Source: Clostridium sp. (lineage in GTDB: Bacteria; Bacteroidota; Bacteroidia; Bacteroidales; Muribaculaceae). From it: a stretch of 64,000 nt of DNA. The stretch covers positions 1 through 64,000 of the forward strand of contig JAMPBQ010000005.1 of assembly GCA_023666615.1 (NCBI GenBank), written 5' to 3'. A model generated the notes under the pieces. That model ran no database searches and was not told the DNA's origin. It saw only the letters and a list, made by a program, of their open reading frames with translations. How positions within the stretch are numbered: position 1 is the stretch's first letter; the number at the start of each line of letters is the position of its first letter. The translations under genes and the position numbers were made by a program. Below are positions 17,339 through 25,227 of the stretch, piece after piece.

Positions 17339-18348
17339 AAGATTTTATTTCTGAAATAAAACACATAATTGACCTATCACGAGCAAATGCCATCCGATCG
17401 GTAGATTTCTGCCGAGTGCAAATGTATTGGCAAATCGGGCGACGGATAGTGGAAGAAGAACAAGGCGGAAACGCCAGAGCTGAATATGGGACAAAACTAT
17501 TGCAGAACCTTGCAAAGGAGTTAGAACCCGAATATGGAACAGGATTTTCATACCGCCAACTAAATTTCAGCCGTCAATTTTACTTGGAATATCCAAAAGT
17601 GAACGCACTGCGTTCACAATTCAACTGGACACAATATCGCTCACTTATTCAAATAGATGATAAGGATAAGCGCGAGTACTACGAGCTAGAAACCGCCAAC
17701 AATAATTGGACGGCACGAGAACTTCAGCGACAGATAAATTCACTTCTCTACGAGCGTCTGTTGCTTAGCAATGATAAAGAGTCAGTCCTTGCTGTGGCCC
17801 GACGCGAACGACGACCTCAATTGCCAACCGAGATTATCAAGGACCCAATGGTGCTCGAATTCCTTGGGCTGAAACGTGATACAGCCTATTACGAAACAAA
17901 TCTGGAAACAGCCCTTATTGAACATCTTCAGGAATTCCTTCTTGAACTCGGCAACGGCTTTACGTTCGTGGCCCGGCAAAAACGTCTGCTCATAGAAGAT
18001 GACGAACTTTTTGCTGACCTCGTGTTTTATAACCGCCTTATGCGCTGTTTCGTAGTCATTGAGCTTAAAACACACAAAGCCAGTTATGATGATTTGGGCC
18101 AATTGCAAACCTACGTCAACTATTATGACCGCTATGTAAAAACCAACGATGAGAATCCTTCCATAGGGATTTTGTTGTGCACCGAAAAGAACGATACCCT
18201 CGTAGAACTCGCTCTACCCAAGGATAACAAAACAATCTTAGCATCAAAATATCAACTGTACTTGCCGACAGAACAACAACTTATCGATGAAGTCAACAAA
18301 GTACGCCAACTCGTTGCCCAAAACAAAAAGGAGAATACCGATGAGTAA
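17335..18348 (+). CDS. YhcG/DUF1016-family PDDEXK nuclease-domain protein
   Basis: 337 residues. The N-terminal DUF1016 helical domain (about 1-150) has FCRVQMYWQIGRRIVEEEQ and GFSYRQLNFSRQFYLEYP. The C-terminal PDDEXK-like domain has DELFADLVFYNRLMRCFVVIELKTHKA, supplying the D...E-x-K core (about 225-250). The family is often embedded in type I restriction loci and is predicted to be a nuclease; its job in the locus is not settled. It is coupled to hsdM (4-nt overlap) and its end overlaps the hsdS start by 8 nt, so the three are co-translated. Confidence 0.9.
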   Translation: MKDFISEIKHIIDLSRANAIRSVDFCRVQMYWQIGRRIVEEEQGGNARAEYGTKLLQNLAKELEPEYGTGFSYRQLNFSRQFYLEYPKVNALRSQFNWTQYRSLIQIDDKDKREYYELETANNNWTARELQRQINSLLYERLLLSNDKESVLAVARRERRPQLPTEIIKDPMVLEFLGLKRDTAYYETNLETALIEHLQEFLLELGNGFTFVARQKRLLIEDDELFADLVFYNRLMRCFVVIELKTHKASYDDLGQLQTYVNYYDRYVKTNDENPSIGILLCTEKNDTLVELALPKDNKTILASKYQLYLPTEQQLIDEVNKVRQLVAQNKKENTDE

Positions 18349-19642
18349 ATTGCAAGAACTAATCACCCGCCTATGCCCTGATGGGGTACCATATAAAGCT
18401 TTAGGAGAAGTTGGAACTCTTACGAGAGGAAATGGTCTTCAAAAGAAGGATTTTACAGAAAGAGGAGTAGGATGTATACATTATGGCCAAATTTATACCT
18501 ACTATGGCACATATACGTCAGAAACAAAATCTTTTGTATCATCTGAATTAGCCAAGAAACTTTTGGTCGTTGAGCCAGGTAATCTTATTATAGCATGCAC
18601 AAGTGAAAATGTTGAGGATGTAGGAAAAGCCGTCGCTTGGATTGGAAATTCGAATATTGTTACTGGTGGACATAGTGTTGTTTTCAAACACTCTCTAAAT
18701 CCAAAATATGCAGCATATTTTTTCCAGACAGAATGTTTCTTCCTCCAAAAGAAAAAGTATGCATATGGCGCAAAGGTTATAGATATTAAGCCTGATGATC
18801 TTGCAAAAATCAGGATTCCAGTTCCGCCGATAGAGGCGCAGGAGGAGATAGTTAGGATACTTGACAAGTTTTCGGACTACGCAGCGGAGCTGCAAGCGGA
18901 GCTGCAAGCGGAGCTGCAAGCACGTAAAGAGCAATATGAATATTATCGCAATCTTTTACTCACCTTCAGTCCCTCCGCCTGCGGCTGCGGGACCGATGGT
19001 GAGCAAAAGATTGACGTAACTACACCCCCCCCAGGTAGTTACAAAATTGTTTGGAAACCATTTGAAGAGATTTTTGAAATGCGTAATGGTTATACACCTT
19101 CCAAAAACAACCCCGACTTTTGGGAAGGGGGCACTATTCCCTGGTTCCGCATGGAGGATATTAGGGAAAATGGTCGCATATTATCGGATTCAATTCAGCA
19201 TATTACACCACAAGCCGTTAAAGGCAAGGGACTTTTTGAAGCGAATACGTTTATTCTAGCCACCACGGCCACCATCGGTGAGCATGCACTTATAATTGCT
19301 GATTCGCTTGCGAATCAGCAATTTACGAACCTAAAGGTTCGTAAATCGCTGAGTGATAAATTTCTGACGAAATTTATCTATTATTACATGTTTGTTGTGG
19401 ATGAATTTTGCAAGAACAATACGAATGTCTCAGGCTTTGCCTCTGTGGATATGGGAAAATTGAAAAAGATGCCTATCCCCATCCCTCCGATTGAGGAGCA
19501 GGAGCGGATAGTGGGGATATTGGATAGGTTTGAGGCGTTGGTGAATGACTTGGCAGAGGGTTTGCCGGCGGAGATTGCGGCCGTCCGCGAGCAGTACGAG
19601 TATTATCGCAACAAACTTTTAACATTCAAAAAAATTAGCTAA
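18341..19642 (+). CDS. hsdS: Type I restriction-modification specificity subunit
   Basis: 433 residues with two target-recognition domains (TRD1 about 10-165; TRD2 about 240-400). Each is followed by a conserved coiled-coil segment: EEIVRILDKFSDYAAEL...QYEYYRNLLLTF and QERIVGILDRFEALVNDL...QYEYYRNKLLTF. Each TRD reads half of a bipartite target, and the helices set the spacer. The ATG at 18341 is preceded by AAAAAGGAG, one of the few strong Shine-Dalgarno sites here. Oddities: three AELQ repeats in the first helix, a 45-nt palindromic insert encoding FSPSACGCGTDGE, and a C8 tract just before TRD2. The gene is AT-richer than its neighbours, as recombining hsdS genes often are. Confidence 0.95.
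   Translation: MSKLQELITRLCPDGVPYKALGEVGTLTRGNGLQKKDFTERGVGCIHYGQIYTYYGTYTSETKSFVSSELAKKLLVVEPGNLIIACTSENVEDVGKAVAWIGNSNIVTGGHSVVFKHSLNPKYAAYFFQTECFFLQKKKYAYGAKVIDIKPDDLAKIRIPVPPIEAQEEIVRILDKFSDYAAELQAELQAELQARKEQYEYYRNLLLTFSPSACGCGTDGEQKIDVTTPPPGSYKIVWKPFEEIFEMRNGYTPSKNNPDFWEGGTIPWFRMEDIRENGRILSDSIQHITPQAVKGKGLFEANTFILATTATIGEHALIIADSLANQQFTNLKVRKSLSDKFLTKFIYYYMFVVDEFCKNNTNVSGFASVDMGKLKKMPIPIPPIEEQERIVGILDRFEALVNDLAEGLPAEIAAVREQYEYYRNKLLTFKKIS
18884..18919 (+). repeat. 12-nt x3 tandem repeat in hsdS spacer helix
   Basis: Three exact copies of GCGGAGCTGCAA, in frame, encoding AELQAELQAELQ in the helix joining the two recognition domains. Confidence 0.95.
18959..19003 (+). repeat. Palindromic in-frame insertion between hsdS halves
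   Basis: 45-nt imperfect palindrome: left arm starts CTCACCTTCAGTCCC, right arm ends GGGACCGATGGTGAG, about 17 of 21 arm positions pairing. It falls at the end of the first conserved helix and is translated in frame without stops. Confidence 0.7.
19025..19032 (+). repeat. C8 homopolymer in hsdS
   Basis: Eight C within codons 229-231 (Pro-Pro-Pro), immediately before recognition domain 2. A one-base slip would frameshift and remove that domain. Confidence 0.95.
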
Positions 19643-19662
19643 CTTTGTGGCAAACTAAGGCA

Positions 19663-19734
19663 CTTTTAAGGCCTTTAAAGTCTTTAAGGTCTTTAGGGTC
19701 TTTAGGGTCTTTAAAGTCCTTAAAGTCCTTAATC
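19663..19734 (+). repeat. 9-nt minisatellite between hsdS and the four-helix-bundle gene
   Basis: About eight tandem 9-mers of the type TCTTTAAGG, TCTTTAGGG, TCCTTAAAG. Perfect 9-nt register from 19681 to 19734, drifting at the left end. It fills most of the gap. Confidence 0.9.
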
Positions 19735-19780
19735 CTCAACAAGAGCTGATTTATTCCATCACACTAAAACATCCTTGATT

Positions 19781-20326
19781 ATGGGTGAACTTATCAAGCG
19801 CTCTGGCGATTACAAAAAGCTGCTAAGCTATCAAAAAGCTGATGCCATTTATCAAATCACATTCGATTTTTGCTCACGCTTCCTACAGAAAGGCGACCGC
19901 ACCATCGACCAGATGGTACAAGCCGCGCGCAGCGGCAAACAAAACATTATCGAGGGCTGTGCAGCTGCCGCCACTTCCGCAAAAACTGAAATTAAGCTTG
20001 TGAATGTTGCCAAAGCCAGCCTTAAGGAACTACTTGAAGATTACGAAGATTACCTCAAAACACGCGGACACACACAGTGGGAGAAGGACAGTGTGGAATA
20101 CGAAGCCATGCGCAGCCTGGGATGTACCCACAATGACGCCGAATTTTTCATGAAACTCACCGCCACTCGCCCCGCCGAGACGATAGCCAACATGGCAATA
20201 ATTCTCATTAATCAGGCAGATTATCTGCTCTTCAGACAGCTTGAGCGCCTTGAAAAGGATTTCCTTGAAAATGGCGGCTTTTCAGAAAGGATGTCAAAAC
20301 TAAGAAAAGACAAGAGAGGCTACTAA
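19781..20326 (+). CDS. Four-helix-bundle (S23/Avd-like) protein with suffix domain
   Basis: 181 residues. It has a typical bacterial four-helix-bundle core (KLLSYQKADAIYQITFDFCSRF, TIDQMVQAARSGKQNIIEG, AKASLKELLEDYEDYL) plus a C-terminal helical suffix ending basic (SKLRKDKRGY). The ATG at 19781 is preferred to a TTG two codons upstream. Relatives occur in rRNA intervening sequences, beside type I restriction genes and as DGR accessory proteins; none has an assigned enzymatic role. Here it is enclosed on both sides by 9-nt repeat arrays within the restriction locus. No reverse transcriptase or template repeat is present, so it is not a DGR component. Confidence 0.85.
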   Translation: MGELIKRSGDYKKLLSYQKADAIYQITFDFCSRFLQKGDRTIDQMVQAARSGKQNIIEGCAAAATSAKTEIKLVNVAKASLKELLEDYEDYLKTRGHTQWEKDSVEYEAMRSLGCTHNDAEFFMKLTATRPAETIANMAIILINQADYLLFRQLERLEKDFLENGGFSERMSKLRKDKRGY

Positions 20327-20328
20327 TG

Positions 20329-20400
20329 TCTTTAAAGTCCTTAATGTCCTTAAAGTCTTTAATGTCCTTAATGTCTTTAATGTCCTTAATGTCCTTAAAA
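20329..20400 (+). repeat. 9-nt minisatellite between the four-helix-bundle gene and hsdR
   Basis: Exactly eight contiguous 9-mers (TCTTTAAAG, TCCTTAATG, TCTTTAATG and variants). It starts 2 nt after the upstream stop and ends 8 nt before the hsdR ATG, so it occupies the hsdR ribosome-binding region. Confidence 0.95.
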
Positions 20401-20408
20401 GATTTTCT

Positions 20409-23400
20409 ATGAGCAAATATGATTTAGTCAGCGAGAATCCGCAATCAACGGTGGCTGCGGAGTTCGAGCCGGGATACTACAGCGCCGCGCAGTACCAGAG
20501 CGAGGCTGAGCTGGAAATGGATTTCATCGACAGGCTAAAGCGCCAGGCCTATGAGTATCTGCCCATTAACTCCGAAAAGGAGCTGATAGCCAATCTGCGG
20601 CGACAGCTGGAGCACCTCAACGGCATCGCTTTCGAGGAAAAGGAATGGCTCGACTTCTTCACCGAGCACATCGGCAACCCCAACATGGGCATCGTGGAGA
20701 AGACGAAGACCATCCAGGAGGACAATGCGAAGGCATGGACGCGCCCCGACGGCTCGCTGGCCAACATCTCCCTCATCGACAAGGTCCAAATCCACAACAA
20801 CCACCTGCAGGTCATCAATCAGTACACGCCGCAGGGCGGCGCCTACGAGAACCGCTACGACGTGACCATCCTCGTCAACGGCCTGCCCTTGGTGCATGTG
20901 GAGCTGAAGAAGAGGGGCGTGAGCCTGAAGGACGCCTTCAACCAAATCGACCGCTACCAGCGTGATTCCTTCTGGGCCGGAAGCGGACTGTATGAGTTCG
21001 TACAGATATTCGTAATATCCAACGGCACGCTCACAAAATATTACAGCAACACCACCCGCGACGCCGTGAGCAAGGCCAATCAGAAGGCCGGCCGAGGGGC
21101 AGGAAAAAAGCAGACGTCGAACTCCTACGAATTCACATCGTACTGGGCCACGAAGGACAATACCCCGGTGTACGACCTGATGGACTTCACCCAGACGTTC
21201 TTCTCCAAGCACACCCTGCTCAGCGTCCTCACGAAGTACTGCGTATTCACCTCCGAGAACCTTCTTCTGGCCATGCGCCCCTACCAGATAGCCGCCACCG
21301 AAGAGATACTCCTGCGCATAAAGACCTCCACCAACGCCCGCACCTACGGCAAGCGCGAAGGCGGCGGATACATATGGCACACCACTGGCTCGGGCAAGAC
21401 GCTCACCTCATTCAAGACAGCGCGCCTGGCCTCGCGAATGGACGAAATCGACAAGGTGCTCTTCGTCGTGGACCGCAAGGACCTCGACTACCAGACGATG
21501 CGCGAATACGACCGCTTCGAGAAGGGAGCAGCCAACTCCAACGGCTCCACCGCCGTGCTGAAGCGGCAGCTCGACGACCCCAACGCTCGCATCATCATCA
21601 CCACCATTCAGAAGCTCTCCAATTTCATAGGGCGCAACTCCCAGCACAAGGTCTACGGCCAGCACTGCGTGCTGATATTCGACGAATGCCACCGCTCGCA
21701 ATTCGGCGACATGCACAAGGCCATCGTAAAGAAATTCAAGAAGTACCACATGTTCGGCTTCACCGGCACCCCCATATTCCCGGAGAACTCCCCCGGCATC
21801 CGCAATGTGGAATTCACCACCACCGAAGGCACCTTCGGTGATCAGCTGCACTCCTACACCATAGTCAACGCCATCCGCGACCAGAACGTGCTGCCCTTCA
21901 AGGTGGACTACATCCGCACAATGCATGAAGAGGAGGAAATCCTCGATGAGCAGGTGAGCAACATCGACCGAGAGCGCGCCCTGATGGCCCCCAAGCGCAT
22001 AACCCTGGTGTCGAAGTACATAATGGAGCACTTCGACCAAAAGACCCGCCGCGACGCCCGCAGCTACGAATTTTCCCGCACCATAATCCCCAAAGACCTT
22101 AAGGACTTTAAAGACCTTAAAGACCTTAAGGCCAAGACTCGCCTTACTGGATTCAACTCCATATTGGCCGTGGCCTCAATCCCATTCCTGAAACTGTACT
22201 ACACCGAGCTGAAGAAGCAAAACGAGCTGCGGACGCCTGACAAGCGGCTGAAGATAGCCGCCATATTCAGCTATGCCCCCAACGCCGACACTGAGGATGA
22301 ATCGCCCGAGGATACCGCAGGCCTGGACCAGCCCAGCCGCCAATTCCTGGAAATGTGCATCGCCGACTACAACGCCATGTTCGGCACAAGCTACGACACG
22401 TCGGCAGACAGATTCCAGAACTACTACAAGGACCTGTCCCTGCGCATGAAGAACCGCGAAGTGGACTTGTTGATTGTGGTGAACATGTTCCTCACCGGCT
22501 TCGACGCTACCACGCTGAATACCCTGTGGGTGGACAAGAATCTGCGCCACCACGGCCTTCTGCAGGCCTACTCGCGCACCAACCGCATCCTCAACTCCAT
22601 CAAGGACCATGGCAACATCGTGTGCTTCCGCAATCTCGAAAATGCCACCAACGACGCCTTGCGCATGTTCGGCGACCCCAACTCCTGCGGCCTGATCCTG
22701 CTGCGCACCTTCGACGACTATTTCCAGGGCTACGACGATGAGCTGGGCAAGCACCACCCCGGATGGAAAGAGCTGATGGAAGAGCTGATGACCAAATTCC
22801 CCCTTGGCGCTCCCCCGCTGGGAGAGGCCGCGGAAAAGGAATTTATACGCCTATTCGGCACGATACTGCGCGCCTACAACGTGCTGTCAACCTTCGACGA
22901 ATTCGCAGCCAACCACATAATATCGGATGATGATTTCCGCGACTACCGCGGATTCTACAACGAGCTTCACGACAAATACCGCCCAAACAGAGGCCAGGCC
23001 GCCAACATCAACGATGACCTCGTGTTCGAGATGGAGCTGATGAAGTCGATTGAAATCAACATCGACTACATCCTCTTCCTCATTGGCCAGATGGACGGCC
23101 ATGCCGACCATGACCGTGAAATCGTGATTAAGACCATTAAGAGCGTGGAGGCATCGCCCGACCTCCGCAATAAGAAGGAGCTAATACAGGAATTCATCGA
23201 AAAGCACACGCCGGAGAAAGACGTGCATGACCAGTGGCATGAATTTGTGCGCCAGAGTCAGCGAGAGCAGATTGAGGAAATCATAGCCTGCGAGAACCTG
23301 AAACGCGAACCGACGTTCGATTTTATTGGCCAATCGTTCCGCGAAGGCGAAGTGAAGGAGAATGGCACAGCCATAGCCGAGATTCTGCCACCGATGGGGC

Positions 23401-23519
23401 TCTTTGGCGGAGCGGGCGTCAAACGCTCGGAAAAGAAGAAAACGGTGACCGCCAAACTCAAAGAATTCTTCGACCGCTTCTTCGACATCTCCGGCGGGGA
23501 ATTTTACCGGCCAGAATAA
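20409..23519 (+). CDS. hsdR: Type I restriction endonuclease subunit R
   Basis: 1036 residues. The N-terminal PDDEXK nuclease has LPLVHVELKKRG near 160-170 and a downstream Q-x-x-x-Y (QIDRYQ). The SF2 translocase has motif I TTGSGKTLTSFK (near 325), motif II FDECHRSQFG (near 425), motif III FTGTP, motif V LLIVVNMFLTGFDAT and motif VI LQAYSRTNR. A C-terminal helical region follows. It cleaves unmodified DNA after translocation, using HsdM2S for recognition. An in-frame KDL/KDF repeat at residues 562-574, just before the second RecA-like domain (GFNSILAVASI), is built from the locus's 9-nt repeat. Everything else looks intact. Confidence 0.97.
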   Translation: MSKYDLVSENPQSTVAAEFEPGYYSAAQYQSEAELEMDFIDRLKRQAYEYLPINSEKELIANLRRQLEHLNGIAFEEKEWLDFFTEHIGNPNMGIVEKTKTIQEDNAKAWTRPDGSLANISLIDKVQIHNNHLQVINQYTPQGGAYENRYDVTILVNGLPLVHVELKKRGVSLKDAFNQIDRYQRDSFWAGSGLYEFVQIFVISNGTLTKYYSNTTRDAVSKANQKAGRGAGKKQTSNSYEFTSYWATKDNTPVYDLMDFTQTFFSKHTLLSVLTKYCVFTSENLLLAMRPYQIAATEEILLRIKTSTNARTYGKREGGGYIWHTTGSGKTLTSFKTARLASRMDEIDKVLFVVDRKDLDYQTMREYDRFEKGAANSNGSTAVLKRQLDDPNARIIITTIQKLSNFIGRNSQHKVYGQHCVLIFDECHRSQFGDMHKAIVKKFKKYHMFGFTGTPIFPENSPGIRNVEFTTTEGTFGDQLHSYTIVNAIRDQNVLPFKVDYIRTMHEEEEILDEQVSNIDRERALMAPKRITLVSKYIMEHFDQKTRRDARSYEFSRTIIPKDLKDFKDLKDLKAKTRLTGFNSILAVASIPFLKLYYTELKKQNELRTPDKRLKIAAIFSYAPNADTEDESPEDTAGLDQPSRQFLEMCIADYNAMFGTSYDTSADRFQNYYKDLSLRMKNREVDLLIVVNMFLTGFDATTLNTLWVDKNLRHHGLLQAYSRTNRILNSIKDHGNIVCFRNLENATNDALRMFGDPNSCGLILLRTFDDYFQGYDDELGKHHPGWKELMEELMTKFPLGAPPLGEAAEKEFIRLFGTILRAYNVLSTFDEFAANHIISDDDFRDYRGFYNELHDKYRPNRGQAANINDDLVFEMELMKSIEINIDYILFLIGQMDGHADHDREIVIKTIKSVEASPDLRNKKELIQEFIEKHTPEKDVHDQWHEFVRQSQREQIEEIIACENLKREPTFDFIGQSFREGEVKENGTAIAEILPPMGLFGGAGVKRSEKKKTVTAKLKEFFDRFFDISGGEFYRPE
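22092..22127 (-). repeat. 9-nt repeat array inside hsdR
   Basis: Four contiguous 9-mers (AAAGACCTT, AAGGACTTT, AAAGACCTT, AAAGACCTT) on the coding strand. Their reverse complement is the TCTTTAAGG family seen at 19663-19734 and 20329-20400. They encode KDLKDFKDLKDL. Confidence 0.9.
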
Positions 23520-23561
23520 ACGATTGAGCGCAGCGGCGGCATGCCATTCTCGCTATTCTTA

Positions 23562-23591
23562 TTGGATAGTCGCAAAAAAATCGTATCTTTG
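23562..23591 (+). promoter_or_regulatory. Promoter of mlaE-mlaF
   Basis: TTG (23562-23564), 19-nt spacer, TATCTTTG (23584-23591). The -7 box is exact and the -33 box is one base short of TTTG. The ATG is 31 nt downstream. Confidence 0.65.
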
Positions 23592-23621
23592 CAGACATAA
23601 CCCCCAAATGGCGAAAAAGAA

Positions 23622-24371
23622 ATGACACCAATGGAATCCATAGCCAATTTTGGCAGATATTGCATATTCATGACGAGGGTCTTCGCTGTGCCCGACCGCT
23701 GGCGCGTGTTTGGGCGCAGGACCGTGGCCGAAGTGTCGAAGCTTGGCATCGACTCCATCCCCCTTGTAATCATCATATCGATATTCATAGGCGCGGTGAT
23801 TGCCATACAGATGCAGCTCAACATAGCGTCTCCCCTCATCCCGGCCTACTCCGTGGGCTTGGCCACGCGCGACATTGTGCTCTTGGAATTTTCCAACTCC
23901 ATCCTGTGCTTGATTCTCGCGGGCAAGGTGGGGTCGAACATAGCCTCGGAGATAGGCACTATGCGGGTGACCGAGCAGATTGACGCCCTAGAGATAATGG
24001 GCGTAAACTCCGCCAACTATCTTGTGCTTCCGAAGGTGGTGGCGCTGGTGCTGTTCATGCCCGTGCTTGTGATTCTTTGCATGGGCACGTCTATTTTGGG
24101 CGGCTACTTGGTGGCATTGGTCACGGACTTGATTACGGTGTCGAAGTATGTCTATGGCCTCCAGGCGCTGTTCCAGGAATGGTACATTTGGTACGCGCTG
24201 ATCAAATCGCTCTTCTTCGCGTTCATCATCGCATCGGTGGCGTCCTTCTTCGGCTATTACGTAAAGGGCGGCGCGCTTGAAGTTGGCTCAGCCAGCACCA
24301 AGGGAGTCGTGACAAGCTCCATCCTGATATTGCTATTCGACGTCTTACTCACCAAACTTCTGCTGCAATGA
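23622..24371 (+). CDS. mlaE: MlaE-family ABC transporter permease (outer-membrane lipid asymmetry)
   Basis: 249-residue (246 if ATG 23631 is used) integral membrane permease with the family hallmarks IGAVIAIQMQL, GKVGSNIASEIGTMRVTEQIDALEIMGVN split over the cytoplasmic coupling loop, and five or six hydrophobic segments. It works with MlaF and an MCE protein to move phospholipid between membranes. Overlaps mlaF by 4 nt (ATGA). The MCE subunit (mlaD) is not in this window, which is unusual compared with Proteobacteria. Confidence 0.93.
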   Translation: MTPMESIANFGRYCIFMTRVFAVPDRWRVFGRRTVAEVSKLGIDSIPLVIIISIFIGAVIAIQMQLNIASPLIPAYSVGLATRDIVLLEFSNSILCLILAGKVGSNIASEIGTMRVTEQIDALEIMGVNSANYLVLPKVVALVLFMPVLVILCMGTSILGGYLVALVTDLITVSKYVYGLQALFQEWYIWYALIKSLFFAFIIASVASFFGYYVKGGALEVGSASTKGVVTSSILILLFDVLLTKLLLQ

Positions 24372-25165
24372 TTGAGGTAAAAAATGTGACAAAGTCATTC
24401 GACGGGCGCACCGTGCTGCATGACATCAGCACAGATTTCTACACGGGGAAAGTGAACCTTATAATCGGGCAGAGCGGCTCAGGCAAGACCGTGCTGATGA
24501 AATCGCTGGTGGGGCTTCTGCGGCCGGAAAAGGGCAAAATCCTTTTTGACGGCAGGGACATCATCACTATGGACGCCAAGGAAATTAAGAACCTGCGCAA
24601 GGAGATAGGCATGCTCTTTCAGGGCTCGGCGCTTTTCGACAGCGAGACGGTGCTGGGCAACGTGATGTTTCCGCTGGTGATGTTCACCGACATGTCACCG
24701 GCCGAAATGAAGGACAGGGCAATGTTCTGCATAGAACGCGTCAACCTGCTTGGCGCGGAAAACAAGTACCCCTCCGAAATATCGGGCGGCATGCAGAAGC
24801 GCGCGGCCATAGCCAGGGCCATATCGCTTAACCCCAAGTACCTTTTCTGCGACGAGCCCAATTCCGGCCTGGACCCGCGCACGTCGATCTTGATTGACGA
24901 GCTGCTGATTGACATTACCCATGAATACAATATGACCACCGTGATAAACACGCACGACATGAACTCAGTGCTAGGCATCGGCGAGAACATAGTGTTCATC
25001 TACAAGGGACGCCGCGAATGGGTGGGCGACATGAAGAAAATCTTCGCCACCGAAAGCAAGGCTCTCAATGACTTCGTGTTCGCCACAGATCTGTTCCAGG
25101 AAGTGAAGGAATACATCCTAAAACACGGATTCACCGCCAAGGGCGCCGCTCGCCGAGGCGACTGA
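24368..25165 (+). CDS. mlaF: MlaF-family ABC transporter ATP-binding protein
   Basis: 265 residues. Motifs: Walker A GQSGSGKTV, Q-loop MLFQGSALFDSETV (typical of MlaF/Ttg2A), signature SGGMQKRAAIARA, Walker B LFCDEPNSGLDP, H-loop NTHDMNS. A short basic C-terminal tail follows (GAARRGD). Co-translated with mlaE. It powers retrograde or anterograde phospholipid transport at the inner membrane. Confidence 0.95.
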   Translation: MIEVKNVTKSFDGRTVLHDISTDFYTGKVNLIIGQSGSGKTVLMKSLVGLLRPEKGKILFDGRDIITMDAKEIKNLRKEIGMLFQGSALFDSETVLGNVMFPLVMFTDMSPAEMKDRAMFCIERVNLLGAENKYPSEISGGMQKRAAIARAISLNPKYLFCDEPNSGLDPRTSILIDELLIDITHEYNMTTVINTHDMNSVLGIGENIVFIYKGRREWVGDMKKIFATESKALNDFVFATDLFQEVKEYILKHGFTAKGAARRGD

Positions 25166-25227
25166 AATTCCCACATCCAAGGCTTCTGATTGACTTTAAG
25201 GGCTTTGGCTTAAATAATTGAAAAGAG

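Noticed and set aside
19781-20326. Diversity-generating retroelement accessory protein (Avd)
   Set aside because: The four-helix fold fits, but no reverse transcriptase or template/variable repeat pair was seen in the window.
20535-21380. Long minus-strand frame opposite hsdR
   Set aside because: Antisense shadow of a high-GC gene. The Val/Gly/Leu-rich composition has no domain sense, while hsdR motifs are on the plus strand.
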